The translations under genes and the position numbers were made by a program. This document shows, in pieces, positions 23,365 to 32,940 of a stretch of DNA of 64,000 nucleotides. The first letter of the stretch is position 1, and each line of letters starts with the position of its first letter. The stretch comes from Clostridia bacterium (GTDB taxonomy: Bacteria; Bacillota; Clostridia; Oscillospirales; Acutalibacteraceae). The stretch lies in contig JAGASD010000033.1 in the NCBI GenBank assembly GCA_017621885.1, forward strand, positions 1-64,000. Direction: 5' to 3'. The notes under the pieces are model-generated. The model made no database searches. It worked only from the letters and a program-made list of their open reading frames with translations, and was not told the origin of the DNA.

Positions 23365-26300
23365 ATGTCCTGTTATTCAAAGCTACTTAAAAACTGTAAT
23401 GAATATAAAGATGTGCTTCGTTATATTGAGACGGGTCTTGCCCCTTCAGGTATTACGGGAATCCCCTCTGCACCTAAAGCACATCTTATTCACTCACTCT
23501 GCGAGGATTCTTCCCGCAGAGCTGTTGTCGTTATGCCCGATGAAGCAGGTGCGAGAAAGCTTGTTTCAGACCTTAATGAATTCAGCGGCTTGCAGAAAAA
23601 AGCTTTGTTTTATCCTGCGCGTGACTATTCCTTCAACTCCTCTCAGGGGCAGTCAAGGGAATACGAACAAATAAGGCTTAAAGCGCTTTGCGGTATTTTA
23701 AAGAATGAATATTCCGTTGTTGTTTGCTCCGCGGAAAGCGCTTTACAGCTTACAATCCCCCCTGAGGAATTAAAAAAACATATTTTAAAAATTGATTTAT
23801 CCACGGAAATTTCTTCAGGCAGACTCATAGACACCCTTATTTCAGCAGGCTTCAAGCGTTCTGACGCAGTTGAGGGTGTGGGGCAATTTTCTCACCGCGG
23901 CGGAATTATTGATTTCTTCTGTCCCGACTATTCACAACCGGTCCGAATTGAATTATGGGGCGATTGTGTTGATACAATCTCGCTTTTTGACCCTTCAACA
24001 CAGCGTCGCACGGATACTCTTGATTACTGCGAAATCACCCCCACCACCGAAATCGTTTTTGAAAGCGATGCTATTCTTAAAGAGAAAATAGAAGAATACG
24101 TAAAAAAGCTTTCGGGAAAAGGCTCCAAAAAAGCAAAAGAGGTTGCAAGCAAGGATATTGAGCTTTTAAATTCGGATATCAAGCTTTCATCTGTTGATAA
24201 ATATTTATCCTTGGCGTACAGCACACCTGCATCAATATTTGATTACTGTAAAGATGATTTATTGTTTGTATGTGAAAGCGGTTCTGTTAAAGATAAAGCC
24301 GAAAATTCAGCGAAGCTTTTAAACCAGGAGATAAAAGCACAGTTTGAAAACGGTACACTTGCAAAAGGCTTTGACAAATTCGCGTTAAGTTTTTCCGAGC
24401 TTCTTGTTTTATACGAGAAAATGAAGGCTTTTTATATAGACACATTTCCACGCGGCACATTTGACACACCCGTAAAAACTCTTACTGCATTTAACGTTCA
24501 GCAAACTGCCGCCTGGAACGGCTCGCTTGAGGTACTTATGGACGATTTACGCCCCGCACTTTCAAGAAAAGAACAATGCATTGTTACTGCGGGCACAGAA
24601 AAAGCCGCAGACTCACTCGCTCAGGCTTTAGAGATTGAGGGAATAAAAGCAATGTTCTTCCCTGTATTGCCTGCTGAGTTTCCCAAAAATATTGTTTCGG
24701 TTCTTGCAGGCGGACTTTCAGGCGGTTTCAGATACCCGAAAGAAAATTTCACAATCATCTCTTACGGCAAATCGGGAAGAATCACCACCCGGCACAAGCG
24801 CAAAAAAAATTACAAGGCTGCTGACGCAATACAAAGCCTTGAAGAATTATCACGGGGCGATTACGTTGTACATTCCGTACACGGCATCGGTGTTTTTGAA
24901 GGAATAAAAAAGCTTGACGTATCGGGCGTTATCAAGGATTTTATAATGATCCGCTACGCTAAGGGCGATGCTCTTTACGTGCCCGTTACTCAGCTTGACT
25001 TGGTTTCAAAATATATAGGCCCCAAAGATGATACGGGCACACTGAAGCTTTCGCGCCTTGGGGGAAAAGATTGGGAAAAACTCAAGGCGAGGGTAAAAAC
25101 CTCCGCAAAAAGCATGGCGAAAGAGTTAATTGCTCTATATTCCAAACGTCTGAAATCCACGGGCTACTCCTTCTCCCCCGACATTGATATGCAAAATGAT
25201 TTTGAACGCAGATTTGAATATGAAGAAACTGATGATCAGCTGCGTTCAATTAACGAAATAAAAAAGGATATGGAAAAGCCATATCCTATGGACAGACTTC
25301 TCTGCGGTGACGTTGGCTTCGGCAAAACAGAGGTTGCTTTGCGTGCGGCCTTTAAATGTATTGCAGACGGCAAGCAATGTGCCATTCTTGTACCTACCAC
25401 CATTCTTGCATTACAGCACTATAATACCATTGTACGCCGTTTCGAGGGCTTCCCCATTGAATGTGAAATGCTTTCACGCTTTCGCACTCCAAAAGAGCAG
25501 ACACGTATTATAAAGGCACTTAAACGCGGTTCAATTGATATTATTGTGGGCACGCACAGACTCATTTCAAAGGATATCACATTCAAAGATCTTGGCCTTA
25601 TAATAGTCGACGAGGAGCAGCGCTTCGGTGTCGGTCAGAAAGAGCGTCTTAAAGAGATTTATCCTTCAGTTGACTGCCTCACTCTTTCCGCAACTCCCAT
25701 TCCCCGTACAATGAATATGGCTATGTCGGGCATAAGGGATATGTCCGTCATCGAAGAAGCACCGCAAGACCGTTTCCCCGTCCAGACCTATGTTTTAGAA
25801 CACGACTGGGGTGTTCTTGCAGAAGCTATGGAAAAAGAGCTTCGCAGAGGCGGTCAGGTTTATTACCTTTATAATAAGGTTGAAACAATTGAGCGTACGG
25901 CAGCCAAAATCAGAGAATTTTTACCCGATGCAAATATAGGTATTGCTCACGGAAAAATGAACGAAGATGAGCTTTCCGAGGTGTGGCGCGAGTTATTGGA
26001 AGGCAATATTGATATTCTTGTTTGCACCACAATAATTGAAACGGGTGTTGACGTACCTAACGCAAACACGTTGATTATTGAAAACGCAAACAATCTCGGT
26101 CTTGCTCAGCTTCATCAGATTCGCGGAAGAGTCGGCCGCTCCGCAAGGCGAGGCTTTGCGTACCTTACATTTAACCGCAACAAGGAGCTTACGGAAATTG
26201 CCACAAAAAGACTTACGGCAATACGCGAATACACAGAATTCGGCTCAGGCTTTAAAATCGCTATGCGCGACCTTGAAATACGCGGTGCAGGTAACCTTTT

Positions 26301-26859
26301 AGGTGCGGAACAGCACGGTCATATGGAAGCCGTCGGCTACGATATGTATATGAAGCTTCTCTCTGAAGCCGTAAGTGAGGAAAAAGGTGAAAAGCCTGAG
26401 GCAACCTCCAAAGAATGTCTTATAGATATACGAATAGATGCACATATCCCCGAGGATTATATTGAAAGCCTGCCTCAACGCCTTTCAATATACAAGAGGA
26501 TTGCGGATATAAAGACGGATGAAGATGCATCCGATGTTATTGATGAGCTCATAGACCGTTTCGGTGACCCGCCCGCAGGTGTGGAGGGTCTTGTTAAGGT
26601 TGCTCTTTTAAGAAATACAGCCGCTAATCTCGGCATTTACGAAATAGGCCAGAATAACAACAGTCTTTTGCTTTACGTGGAAAAAATCGATATGTCAAAG
26701 GTTGCTGTTTTAGTTAAGGCAATGCGCGGCAGAATACTTGTTTCCACAGGTCCCAAACCTTATATAACGGTAAAAAAAGCAATGGGACAGTCACCCTTAG
26801 AGGCAATTGAGGAAGCTCTCAATTTATTAAAAGAACACAATAAAAGCGAGGAAAATTAA
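23365..26859 (+). CDS. mfd: Transcription-repair coupling factor
   Basis: Mfd displaces RNA polymerase stalled at DNA damage and recruits UvrA. I chose the ATG at 23365 (1164 residues), preceded by GAGG; the longer frame overlaps pth. Visible in order are the UvrB-like N-terminal modules (GVGQFSHRGGIIDFF), the CarD/RID polymerase-interaction region (GDYVVHSVHGIGVFEGIKKL), and SF2 translocase motifs: GDVGFGKTEVALRAAF (Walker A), VDEEQRFGV (Walker B), SATPIPRTMNMA (motif III) and RGRVGRSARRGFAYL (motif VI). The TRCF C-terminal domain (DAHIPEDYIESLPQRLSIYKR) follows. Length is normal. Confidence 0.97.
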   Translation: MSCYSKLLKNCNEYKDVLRYIETGLAPSGITGIPSAPKAHLIHSLCEDSSRRAVVVMPDEAGARKLVSDLNEFSGLQKKALFYPARDYSFNSSQGQSREYEQIRLKALCGILKNEYSVVVCSAESALQLTIPPEELKKHILKIDLSTEISSGRLIDTLISAGFKRSDAVEGVGQFSHRGGIIDFFCPDYSQPVRIELWGDCVDTISLFDPSTQRRTDTLDYCEITPTTEIVFESDAILKEKIEEYVKKLSGKGSKKAKEVASKDIELLNSDIKLSSVDKYLSLAYSTPASIFDYCKDDLLFVCESGSVKDKAENSAKLLNQEIKAQFENGTLAKGFDKFALSFSELLVLYEKMKAFYIDTFPRGTFDTPVKTLTAFNVQQTAAWNGSLEVLMDDLRPALSRKEQCIVTAGTEKAADSLAQALEIEGIKAMFFPVLPAEFPKNIVSVLAGGLSGGFRYPKENFTIISYGKSGRITTRHKRKKNYKAADAIQSLEELSRGDYVVHSVHGIGVFEGIKKLDVSGVIKDFIMIRYAKGDALYVPVTQLDLVSKYIGPKDDTGTLKLSRLGGKDWEKLKARVKTSAKSMAKELIALYSKRLKSTGYSFSPDIDMQNDFERRFEYEETDDQLRSINEIKKDMEKPYPMDRLLCGDVGFGKTEVALRAAFKCIADGKQCAILVPTTILALQHYNTIVRRFEGFPIECEMLSRFRTPKEQTRIIKALKRGSIDIIVGTHRLISKDITFKDLGLIIVDEEQRFGVGQKERLKEIYPSVDCLTLSATPIPRTMNMAMSGIRDMSVIEEAPQDRFPVQTYVLEHDWGVLAEAMEKELRRGGQVYYLYNKVETIERTAAKIREFLPDANIGIAHGKMNEDELSEVWRELLEGNIDILVCTTIIETGVDVPNANTLIIENANNLGLAQLHQIRGRVGRSARRGFAYLTFNRNKELTEIATKRLTAIREYTEFGSGFKIAMRDLEIRGAGNLLGAEQHGHMEAVGYDMYMKLLSEAVSEEKGEKPEATSKECLIDIRIDAHIPEDYIESLPQRLSIYKRIADIKTDEDASDVIDELIDRFGDPPAGVEGLVKVALLRNTAANLGIYEIGQNNNSLLLYVEKIDMSKVAVLVKAMRGRILVSTGPKPYITVKKAMGQSPLEAIEEALNLLKEHNKSEEN

Positions 26860-27108
26860 ATGAAATATTCTTACAGAACAAAGGGCACTTGTTCAAGAAC
26901 AATTACCTTTGATTTAGAAAACGGTGTTGTTTCAAACATTCAGTTCGAGGGCGGTTGTAACGGAAATCTCAAAGGCATCTCTGCCCTTGCAGAAGGCAAA
27001 AATGCAGAAGAAATTATCGAAACGTTAGAGGGTATCCGCTGTGGCTTCAAGTCAACCTCCTGTCCCGATCAGCTGGCAGCCGCGCTTAAAGAAGCTTTAA
27101 ATAATTGA
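26860..27108 (+). CDS. TSCPD-domain protein
   Basis: The 82-residue protein starts immediately after the mfd stop. It matches the short TSCPD family: GTCSRTITFDLENGVVSNIQFEGGCNGNL ... GIRCGFKSTSCPDQLAAALKEAL. The same Cys-rich module occurs at the C-terminus of some ribonucleotide reductases, where it may bind metal or nucleotide. Function of the stand-alone form is unknown. Confidence 0.88.
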   Translation: MKYSYRTKGTCSRTITFDLENGVVSNIQFEGGCNGNLKGISALAEGKNAEEIIETLEGIRCGFKSTSCPDQLAAALKEALNN

Positions 27109-27119
27109 GAGGTGTAAAT

Positions 27120-27797
27120 ATGAAATATCTTATTCTTATTGCTGACATTGACGAGTTTAAACCTTGTAAAGAAAGTCTTGGTGAGCTTGTTGAAAAAGAA
27201 TATCGGGTTAAGCATATGCCCGCCTTTGATTTCACCTATAATTCCCATAAATGCACAGTTGTTTGCTTTGGTATAGGTAAGGTAAATGCCGCAATGGGCG
27301 CTTCTTTGGCTTTAAGCGCAAATACTTATGACGGTGTTATAAACACAGGCTGGAGCGGTGCGGTTTCAGGTGTTTTAAAGGGCGATATTGTTGTTTCTGA
27401 CTCTTGTGTTGAATGTGATTTTGACTTAACACCCATAGGCAGATTACCCGGTCAGAAGCCCGAACAGGATGAATATGTTTACAAATGCGACAACGCTCTT
27501 TACAAAGCCGCACTTTCTGTCAAAGGCTTTAAGCACGGTGCTTTAGGTACAGGTGATTTCTTCTTAACAGATAAAGAAAGACGCGAGCGCTATAAAGAAC
27601 TTTTCAAAATATGTGCTTTTGATATGGAAAGCGGTGCTTTAGGTGCGGTTTGTTACCTTCTTTCTGTACCCTTTGTAAGCATCAGAAAGATTTCTGACGG
27701 TGCAGATGATGTGGGTGTTGACGATTACACAAACTCTGTAAAAACAGACATTACAGCTTTTTCCGATATCATACTCAATGTACTTAATAACCTTTAA
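27120..27797 (+). CDS. 5'-methylthioadenosine/S-adenosylhomocysteine nucleosidase-like phosphorylase-family protein
   Basis: The ATG at 27120 (225 residues) follows GAGAGGTG. The PNP/UDP phosphorylase fold is visible: VCFGIGKVNAAMGASLAL, INTGWSGAVSGVLKGDIVVSD, and CAFDMESGALGAVCYLLSVPFVSIRKISDGAD, which contains the nucleoside-binding Met-Glu and catalytic Asp. MTA/SAH nucleosidases cleave adenine from MTA and SAH and feed methionine salvage, which fits metA and metY shortly downstream. Another purine nucleosidase specificity is possible. Confidence 0.85.
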   Translation: MKYLILIADIDEFKPCKESLGELVEKEYRVKHMPAFDFTYNSHKCTVVCFGIGKVNAAMGASLALSANTYDGVINTGWSGAVSGVLKGDIVVSDSCVECDFDLTPIGRLPGQKPEQDEYVYKCDNALYKAALSVKGFKHGALGTGDFFLTDKERRERYKELFKICAFDMESGALGAVCYLLSVPFVSIRKISDGADDVGVDDYTNSVKTDITAFSDIILNVLNNL

Positions 27798-27803
27798 TTA
27801 ATT

Positions 27804-27840
27804 AACCGCGTTACCGAAAATGTAACGCGGTTTTATTTTT
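27804..27840 (+). terminator. Terminator of the glmU-like/pth/mfd operon
   Basis: An 11-bp perfect stem (27804-27814 with 27822-27832) is followed by TTATTTTT, just after the nucleosidase stop. Confidence 0.9.
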
Positions 27841-27964
27841 TGCACAAACAAAAAGGGCTGTTCTACGGGCTTACGCCACCTTTTTTGCACCGACAAAATG
27901 CGGCAATGTGCTTATTTTCACATTACCATATTATGCTTGTCAAATTATTTTTGTTAACGAAAAA

Positions 27965-27997
27965 CGACCCGAAAAAGCACAAAACTTTTTCGGGTCG
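27965..27997 (-). terminator. Terminator of metA
   Basis: A 13-bp perfect stem (27965-27977 with 27985-27997) with a 7-base loop is followed on the minus strand by TTTTCGTT, 9 bases past the metA stop. Confidence 0.85.
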
Positions 27998-28005
27998 TCG
28001 GTGTT

Positions 28006-28923
28006 TTATTTTATACTATCCAAATCATAAGGTGTTGTCTGGTAAACAAAATAGTTAAGCCAGTTTGTATACAAAAGATTTGCGTGGGAGCGCCATGTAT
28101 TAACGGGTGGTTTTGTTATATCGTCGTTCGGGAAATAATTTGCAGGCATTTTGATTTTAAGCCCCCCGTCTCTGTCACGAAGATACTCGTTTTTTAAGGT
28201 ATCCGTATCGTATTCAGAGTGACCCGTAACAAAAATCTGTTTTCCGTTTTCGGTGGTTGCAATGTAAACACCGCCCTCTTTGGAAGAAGCAAGAATTTTA
28301 AGCTCAGGAACTTTTTCAACATCTTCTGTTTTCACTGTTGTATAGCGGGACTGCGGAACAGGAAAAACATCATCAAAGCCTCTTAAAAGGATTGATTTTT
28401 TATAATTTGCCGTGTGATTATACACACCTGAAAGCTTTTCGGGCAAAGGATATTTTTTAATACCATAGTGGTAATAAAGACCTGCCTGAGCACCCCAACA
28501 AATGTGGAACGTGCTTGTTACGTTGGTTTTGCTCCATTCCATTATTTCACAAAGCTCTTCCCAGTAAGTAACCTCTTCAAACTCCATTTTTTCAACGGGA
28601 GCACCGGTAATTATAAGACCGTCAAACTTTCTGTGCTTAACATCATCAAAGGTCTTATAAAACGCAAGCAAATATTCCTTAGGTGTGTGCTTAGGCACAT
28701 GTGACTTTGTGTGTATAAGCTCAAGCTCAACCTGCAAGGGTGTGTTACCCAAAAGCCTTGAAAGCTGAGTTTCCGTCTCTGTTTTCTTAGGCATGAGGTT
28801 CAACACCAGAATTTTTAACGGACGGATATCCTGAGTTATGGCACGGTTATCGGTCATAACGAATATATTTTCTTCGGCAAGTGTTTTTACTGCCGGTAAT
28901 TCATTAGGAACTTTTATGGGCAT
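28006..28923 (-). CDS. metA: Homoserine O-acyltransferase, predicted acetyl-CoA specific
   Basis: First committed step of methionine synthesis from homoserine. I chose the ATG at 28923 (305 residues, [10 protein letters not shown] as in homologues), with GGAGG 10 bases upstream; an ATG three codons earlier is too close. Catalytic Cys142 is in HICWGAQAG, with His and Glu in VTGHSEYD. Residue 111, which in this family sets acyl choice, is Glu ([10 protein letters not shown]); published work on MetA links Glu111 to acetyl-CoA and Gly111 to succinyl-CoA. The upstream metY product uses O-acetylhomoserine, in agreement. Confidence 0.95.
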   Translation of the reverse strand: MPIKVPNELPAVKTLAEENIFVMTDNRAITQDIRPLKILVLNLMPKKTETETQLSRLLGNTPLQVELELIHTKSHVPKHTPKEYLLAFYKTFDDVKHRKFDGLIITGAPVEKMEFEEVTYWEELCEIMEWSKTNVTSTFHICWGAQAGLYYHYGIKKYPLPEKLSGVYNHTANYKKSILLRGFDDVFPVPQSRYTTVKTEDVEKVPELKILASSKEGGVYIATTENGKQIFVTGHSEYDTDTLKNEYLRDRDGGLKIKMPANYFPNDDITKPPVNTWRSHANLLYTNWLNYFVYQTTPYDLDSIK

Positions 28924-29004
28924 ATTCCTCATACCTCCCCTTTTTTAAATTCAAAATTAAAAATGCAAAATGCAAAATTTCGGAACTGCGTTGCGATTAT
29001 AAAT

Positions 29005-29160
29005 AAGTTGAAGTAGTGCGAAGCTTTATCATCCCTGTCCGCTTTGGCGGATAGGGAGGGGGACCGTTCTTTGATATAACTGTTGTTATAGTATATTTAC
29101 CACGTGAGAAAAACTAATTGTAAAAGTAGTGTTTGGGCGGAATGGTGGTGGGTAGTTCCG
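29005..29160. repeat. Dispersed intergenic repeat, copy 3 (diverged)
   Basis: It carries the same core as copies 1 and 2: a GC-rich hairpin (CCCTGTCCGC/GCGGATAGGG), GGGAGGGGGACCGTTC, a ~70-base AT-rich spacer, then GTTTGGGCGGAATGGTGG. The clear outer arms of copy 1 are not visible. It starts next to low-complexity AAAATGCAAAATGC and lies in the metY-metA gap, which has no gene. Confidence 0.65.
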
Positions 29161-29267
29161 CTTGGTGTTTGTCTTCTGTTGGTTAGAATAATGTAGCCAG
29201 AAAGGTGGAAGGTACCCTCGTTCCGCATAGCGGAACATATCGCATACGCAAATTTGGTGTTTTTCAA

Positions 29268-29424
29268 GATTTTGATGCAGAACGCAGATTTAGAATGCGA
29301 CGCTGTATGAAGATACTGCAAGCAGGCTAAATCAAATTTCGTACAAAACACCTGCAACTTAATAATTTTCGGGATTTTGATGCAGAACGCCGATTTAGAA
29401 TGCGACGCTGTATGAAGATACTGC
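29268..29424. repeat. Pair of 52-bp direct repeats
   Basis: Copies at 29268-29319 and 29373-29424 differ at one base. Each starts GATTTTGATGCAGAACGC and ends GCTGTATGAAGATACTGC. The 53-base spacer carries part of an inverted GGTGTTTT/AAAACACC pair. There are only two units and no array, so it is not a CRISPR. No gene is present between metA and metY. Confidence 0.85.
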
Positions 29425-29462
29425 GAGGTGATAAGACAAAGTTATTCGCCAAAGCTCGGAAA

Positions 29463-30743
29463 TTATTCACCTAACGCCTGTTTAAGGTCAGCAATAAGAT
29501 CCTCTGCATTCTCGAGACCGCAGGAAAGTCTTACAAGGTTGTTTGTGATGCCGCAAGCAATAAGCTCATCATCATTCATCTGACGATGTGTTGCATTTGC
29601 AGGGTGTAAGCAGCAGCTTCTTGCATCCGCAACGTGAGTTTCAATAGCAATGAGTTTAAGCTTTTTCATAAACTCTTCCGCTGCTTTTCTTCCGCCCTTA
29701 ACGCCGAAGGATACAACACCGCAGGTGCCGTTAGGAAGATATTTTTTTGCTAATTCGTGATACTTATCACCGGGAAGGTCAGCATACGTAACCCATTCAA
29801 TCTTATCGTTTGATTGCAAATACTTTGCAACTGCAAGACCGTTTTCACAATGTCTTTTCATACGCACATGAAGGCTTTCAAGACCAAGGTTAAGGTAGAA
29901 AGCATTCTGGGGTGACTGAATTGAACCAAAGTCACGCATAAGCTGTGCAGTTGCTTTTGTAATGAAAGCACCTTCGTTACCGAAACGCTCTGCATAAGTA
30001 ACACCGTGGTAGCTGTCATCGGGAGTGCAAAGACCGGGGAACTTATCGGCATGAGCCATCCAGTCAAATTTACCGCTGTCAACAATACAACCGCCAACTG
30101 CAGCACCGTGTCCGTCCATATATTTTGTGGTTGAATGGGTAACAATATCTGCGCCCCACTCAAAGGGACGGCAACCGTAAGGTGTTGCAAAGGTATTATC
30201 AATAATAAGGGGTACACCGTGGTCGTGAGCCGCTTTTGCAAACTTTTCAATATCAAGAACGGTAAGAGCAGGGTTTGCAATTGTTTCACCGAAAACCGCC
30301 TTTGTATTGGGTCTGAAAGCAGCGTTAAGCTCTTCTTCTGTGCAATCGGGTGAAACGAAAGTAAAATCAATACCCATTCTTTTCATTGTAACTGCAAAAA
30401 GGTTATATGTGCCACCATAAATTGTTGATGATGAAACAACGTGGTCACCGCAGGAAGCAATATTGAAAATAGCATAAAATGATGCTGCCTGACCTGAAGA
30501 AGTAAGCATTGCCGCTGTACCGCCCTCAAGCTCTGCAATTTTTGCCGCTACGTAATCGTTTGTGGGATTCTGGAGTCTTGTGTAGAAATAACCGTTTGCT
30601 TCAAGGTCAAAAAGCTTACCCATATCCTCACTTGTAGCATATTTAAAGGTTGTGCTCTGAACAATGGGAATCTGACGGGGCTCACCGTTACCGGGAGTAT
30701 AACCGCCCTGTACACACTTTGTTTCAATTCTGTAATCGCTCAT
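29463..30743 (-). CDS. metY: O-acetylhomoserine sulfhydrylase (Cys/Met metabolism PLP enzyme)
   Basis: Makes homocysteine from O-acetylhomoserine and sulfide with pyridoxal phosphate. The 426-residue product is the usual length for this longer sulfhydrylase branch: TKCVQGGYTPGNGEPRQIPI start, FYTRLQNPTNDYVAAKIAELEGG, LTSSGQAA, PLIIDNTFATPYGCRPFEWGADIV, and the PLP lysine in HSTTKYMDGHG. FGVKGGRKAAEEFM and LHPANATHRQM lie near the end. It is in the same direction as metA, but the two are separated by ~540 bases of repeats. A sulfide-using route fits an anaerobe. Confidence 0.94.
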   Translation of the reverse strand: MSDYRIETKCVQGGYTPGNGEPRQIPIVQSTTFKYATSEDMGKLFDLEANGYFYTRLQNPTNDYVAAKIAELEGGTAAMLTSSGQAASFYAIFNIASCGDHVVSSSTIYGGTYNLFAVTMKRMGIDFTFVSPDCTEEELNAAFRPNTKAVFGETIANPALTVLDIEKFAKAAHDHGVPLIIDNTFATPYGCRPFEWGADIVTHSTTKYMDGHGAAVGGCIVDSGKFDWMAHADKFPGLCTPDDSYHGVTYAERFGNEGAFITKATAQLMRDFGSIQSPQNAFYLNLGLESLHVRMKRHCENGLAVAKYLQSNDKIEWVTYADLPGDKYHELAKKYLPNGTCGVVSFGVKGGRKAAEEFMKKLKLIAIETHVADARSCCLHPANATHRQMNDDELIACGITNNLVRLSCGLENAEDLIADLKQALGE

Positions 30744-30767
30744 TATTGTATCTTCCTTTCAAGTATC

Positions 30768-31469
30768 TTAATCTGTAAGTATAACGCACCAATAGAAATT
30801 TCTTCCGTCGGCTGAGTATGCACCCACACCGATTTTTTTATAGTCATCATTCATCAGCGCCTTTTCGCCCTGTGCATCTCCGGTAATTTTGTCAACCACC
30901 TGACTATAGCCGAAGGATGCACTTACTATCATTTTATCTGCGCGGCTGTATTCAATTCCCATATCATCAAGAAGCTTGTAATAATACGTGCCGTCGTCTC
31001 TCACAAGAGCAGTACCCGTTTTTGTAACGTACTCCTGAGCCGCAATTTTTGCCGCCTCACAAAGCTCGGGCGAAAGAGTAAATTTAACAACCTTTCTGTC
31101 CTTTTCAAAGCGGTAATCGTTTATTTTTTCAGCAAATGCTTCGGGCTGCTCGTCGAACTCATAGCCCTCCATATATTTTGTTTCAAGCTGACCTGCAGCG
31201 GTACGAAGAATAAGACGCGCATCAACAGTTGTTATTGATTCATCACCGTCAAGATCTGCAGCCTTAAAATCAAGGCCGTACAGCTCGGTATCATTAATGC
31301 CTGCCGCAACCATAAGGGCAATTCTTGCATCAACGGTTGTTACGTAAGCATCGTTGTCAACATCCCCGTAAGCGCGTACGATTTCAATAGCACCAAAGGG
31401 CAACACACTGCACCATATAAGAACAGTTACCACGATAGCCGTGAAAATAACCTTAAAATTTCTGCTCAT
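30768..31469 (-). CDS. Secreted dockerin-repeat plus CAP/SCP-like protein
   Basis: The 233-residue protein has an N-terminal signal or anchor (MSRNFKVIFTAIVVTVLIW). Two dockerin type I calcium loops follow (YGDVDNDAYVTTVDARIAL, ~35-53, and ADLDGDESITTVDARLIL, ~71-88), with the Asp pattern intact in both. Residues ~105-233 resemble a short CAP domain (KINDYRFEKDRKVVKFTLSPELCEAAKIAAQEYV ... KIGVGAYSADGRNFYWCVIL). Dockerins dock onto cohesins in cellulosome-like complexes, but in many Clostridia they occur without known partners. No cohesin is seen here. It ends 24 bases before metY, which looks unrelated in function. Confidence 0.82.
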   Translation of the reverse strand: MSRNFKVIFTAIVVTVLIWCSVLPFGAIEIVRAYGDVDNDAYVTTVDARIALMVAAGINDTELYGLDFKAADLDGDESITTVDARLILRTAAGQLETKYMEGYEFDEQPEAFAEKINDYRFEKDRKVVKFTLSPELCEAAKIAAQEYVTKTGTALVRDDGTYYYKLLDDMGIEYSRADKMIVSASFGYSQVVDKITGDAQGEKALMNDDYKKIGVGAYSADGRNFYWCVILTD

Positions 31470-31554
31470 AATACCACCTTTATAGGAAAGCTTACACTCC
31501 CCTATTATTTTGATATTTTATTATACAACAATATGCCCTGAATTGCAAGTGTAT

Positions 31555-31599
31555 AAAAAAACAAAAACGGATGCAATAAAAAAACAAAAACGGATGCAA
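31555..31599. repeat. Two-unit 22-bp tandem repeat
   Basis: Two exact copies of AAAAAAACAAAAACGGATGC plus AA lie at 31555-31576 and 31578-31599. On the minus strand this gives two T-runs just past the phosphoesterase stop, so it may act as a terminator tail. Confidence 0.75.
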
Positions 31600-31626
31600 A
31601 GTGTTTCCACCCCACACCCGTTAAAA

Positions 31627-32700
31627 TCATATTTCGGTATCTGTTATTCTTTCAATTTCAATAGTTTCTGTCTGAAGCTGACGCGGGTTGTTTTCGTCAA
31701 GGACAATAAGTCTGCCGCCGCGCTCCTTGCCGTATGTAAAGTAACCTGCACCGATTGTCTGATAAAGGTCAATTCCGTCAACATTCATACGGAAATCGTT
31801 TACATGGTCGTGACCGAAGAATGCGGCAAAAATATCGCCTGTTTTCTTCCAGCTCTCAAACTGATTTCTGTACTCCTTTTCCATATTGGGAGGGCAAGGA
31901 ACTTCTCTTATTCTGCCCTCGTGGATTTTGTTGCCCACAATGTAATAATTGCCGTCCCTTTCAAAGGTGTAAGCATCATTTTCTGTTGCTTCTCTGTAAC
32001 CATCAAGCTCCTGCTGAACAGGAATGTGCTGAAAGAGGATTGCAGGTACGGGTTCACCACCGTTAGCATCTTTTAACTGTGCTGCTTTATTTTCATACCA
32101 GTTAATCTGGCTTGTGTGAACATGGTCGTAAGAATTGCCGCCCTCCGAATTTGTTTCATAATCGTTCGAATCCATAAGCCAGAGAGCAAAAGCATCCTTT
32201 TCACCCTTGCTGTCTTTAATGGTAATGCAACAGTTACCGCAGCCGTAAACATCCGCATCGTTAAGATTTGAACGGCAGTTTGCGTATTCCATATACATCA
32301 TCATCTGAAATTCCGTGTGGAAGCCGATTTCACCGTCGTGATTACCGAAAACCACACCCAAAGGAATATTGCGTGCTCTGATAGGTGCGGTAATATCTTC
32401 AATTGTCTGTTTTATGTAATCATAAGTAAACTCTTTCCAATGTCCGCTGACATTATCACCGCCGAAAACAACCATATCGGGGTTTGCTTTTTCCACAAGC
32501 TTTTCAATAACATTTATTGTTTCTTTATATCTGCTTTCGGGAATTTCTCTGTTTTCGTCGTCATCCATTATGGGCTGAACGCAATGAATGTCTGTAATAT
32601 GTAAAATTTTGAATTTGCCGTCTGCACCGAATTTGAGCGGTGCAGGTGCTTCTCTTTTAAATCTGTCTGTTTTCCATTTTCTGGGTATACCCATTGCCAT
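31627..32700 (-). CDS. Calcineurin-like metallophosphoesterase
   Basis: The 357-residue protein has the five-block dimetal signature: ILHITDIHC (DxH), VFGGDNVSG (GDxx), GVVFGNHDGE (GNHD), LFQHIPVQ and FFGHDHVNDF (GHDH). It has no signal peptide, so it is probably cytoplasmic. The family includes phosphodiesterases and purple-acid-like phosphatases; the close pattern is of the DED1/Icc type with unknown substrate. AGGTGA lies 6 bases before the ATG. It stands alone: gaps and repeats separate it from both neighbours. Confidence 0.9.
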   Translation of the reverse strand: MAMGIPRKWKTDRFKREAPAPLKFGADGKFKILHITDIHCVQPIMDDDENREIPESRYKETINVIEKLVEKANPDMVVFGGDNVSGHWKEFTYDYIKQTIEDITAPIRARNIPLGVVFGNHDGEIGFHTEFQMMMYMEYANCRSNLNDADVYGCGNCCITIKDSKGEKDAFALWLMDSNDYETNSEGGNSYDHVHTSQINWYENKAAQLKDANGGEPVPAILFQHIPVQQELDGYREATENDAYTFERDGNYYIVGNKIHEGRIREVPCPPNMEKEYRNQFESWKKTGDIFAAFFGHDHVNDFRMNVDGIDLYQTIGAGYFTYGKERGGRLIVLDENNPRQLQTETIEIERITDTEI

Positions 32701-32940
32701 AGTAGATCACCTTTGTTTTATATATTTATTTGTTTTTTAAATTAGGAATTAGGAATGTGGAATTAGGAATTAAGGGGCAAAGCCGATTATATTTTCGTTT
32801 CGCTTTTCAAAACATATCGCACCGAAGGTATATTGCTCAGACAGGGCATTAATTAACATAATTCAAAACTTTTTCTTGTTTATACATCCGGCGCTTTGCG
32901 CCCCGAAATCTTGCATTTTTAATTTTGCATTTTGCATTCA

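Noticed and set aside
29268-29424. Possible CRISPR fragment
   Set aside because: Only two 52-bp units with one spacer and no cas genes; the repeat is too long and not array-like.
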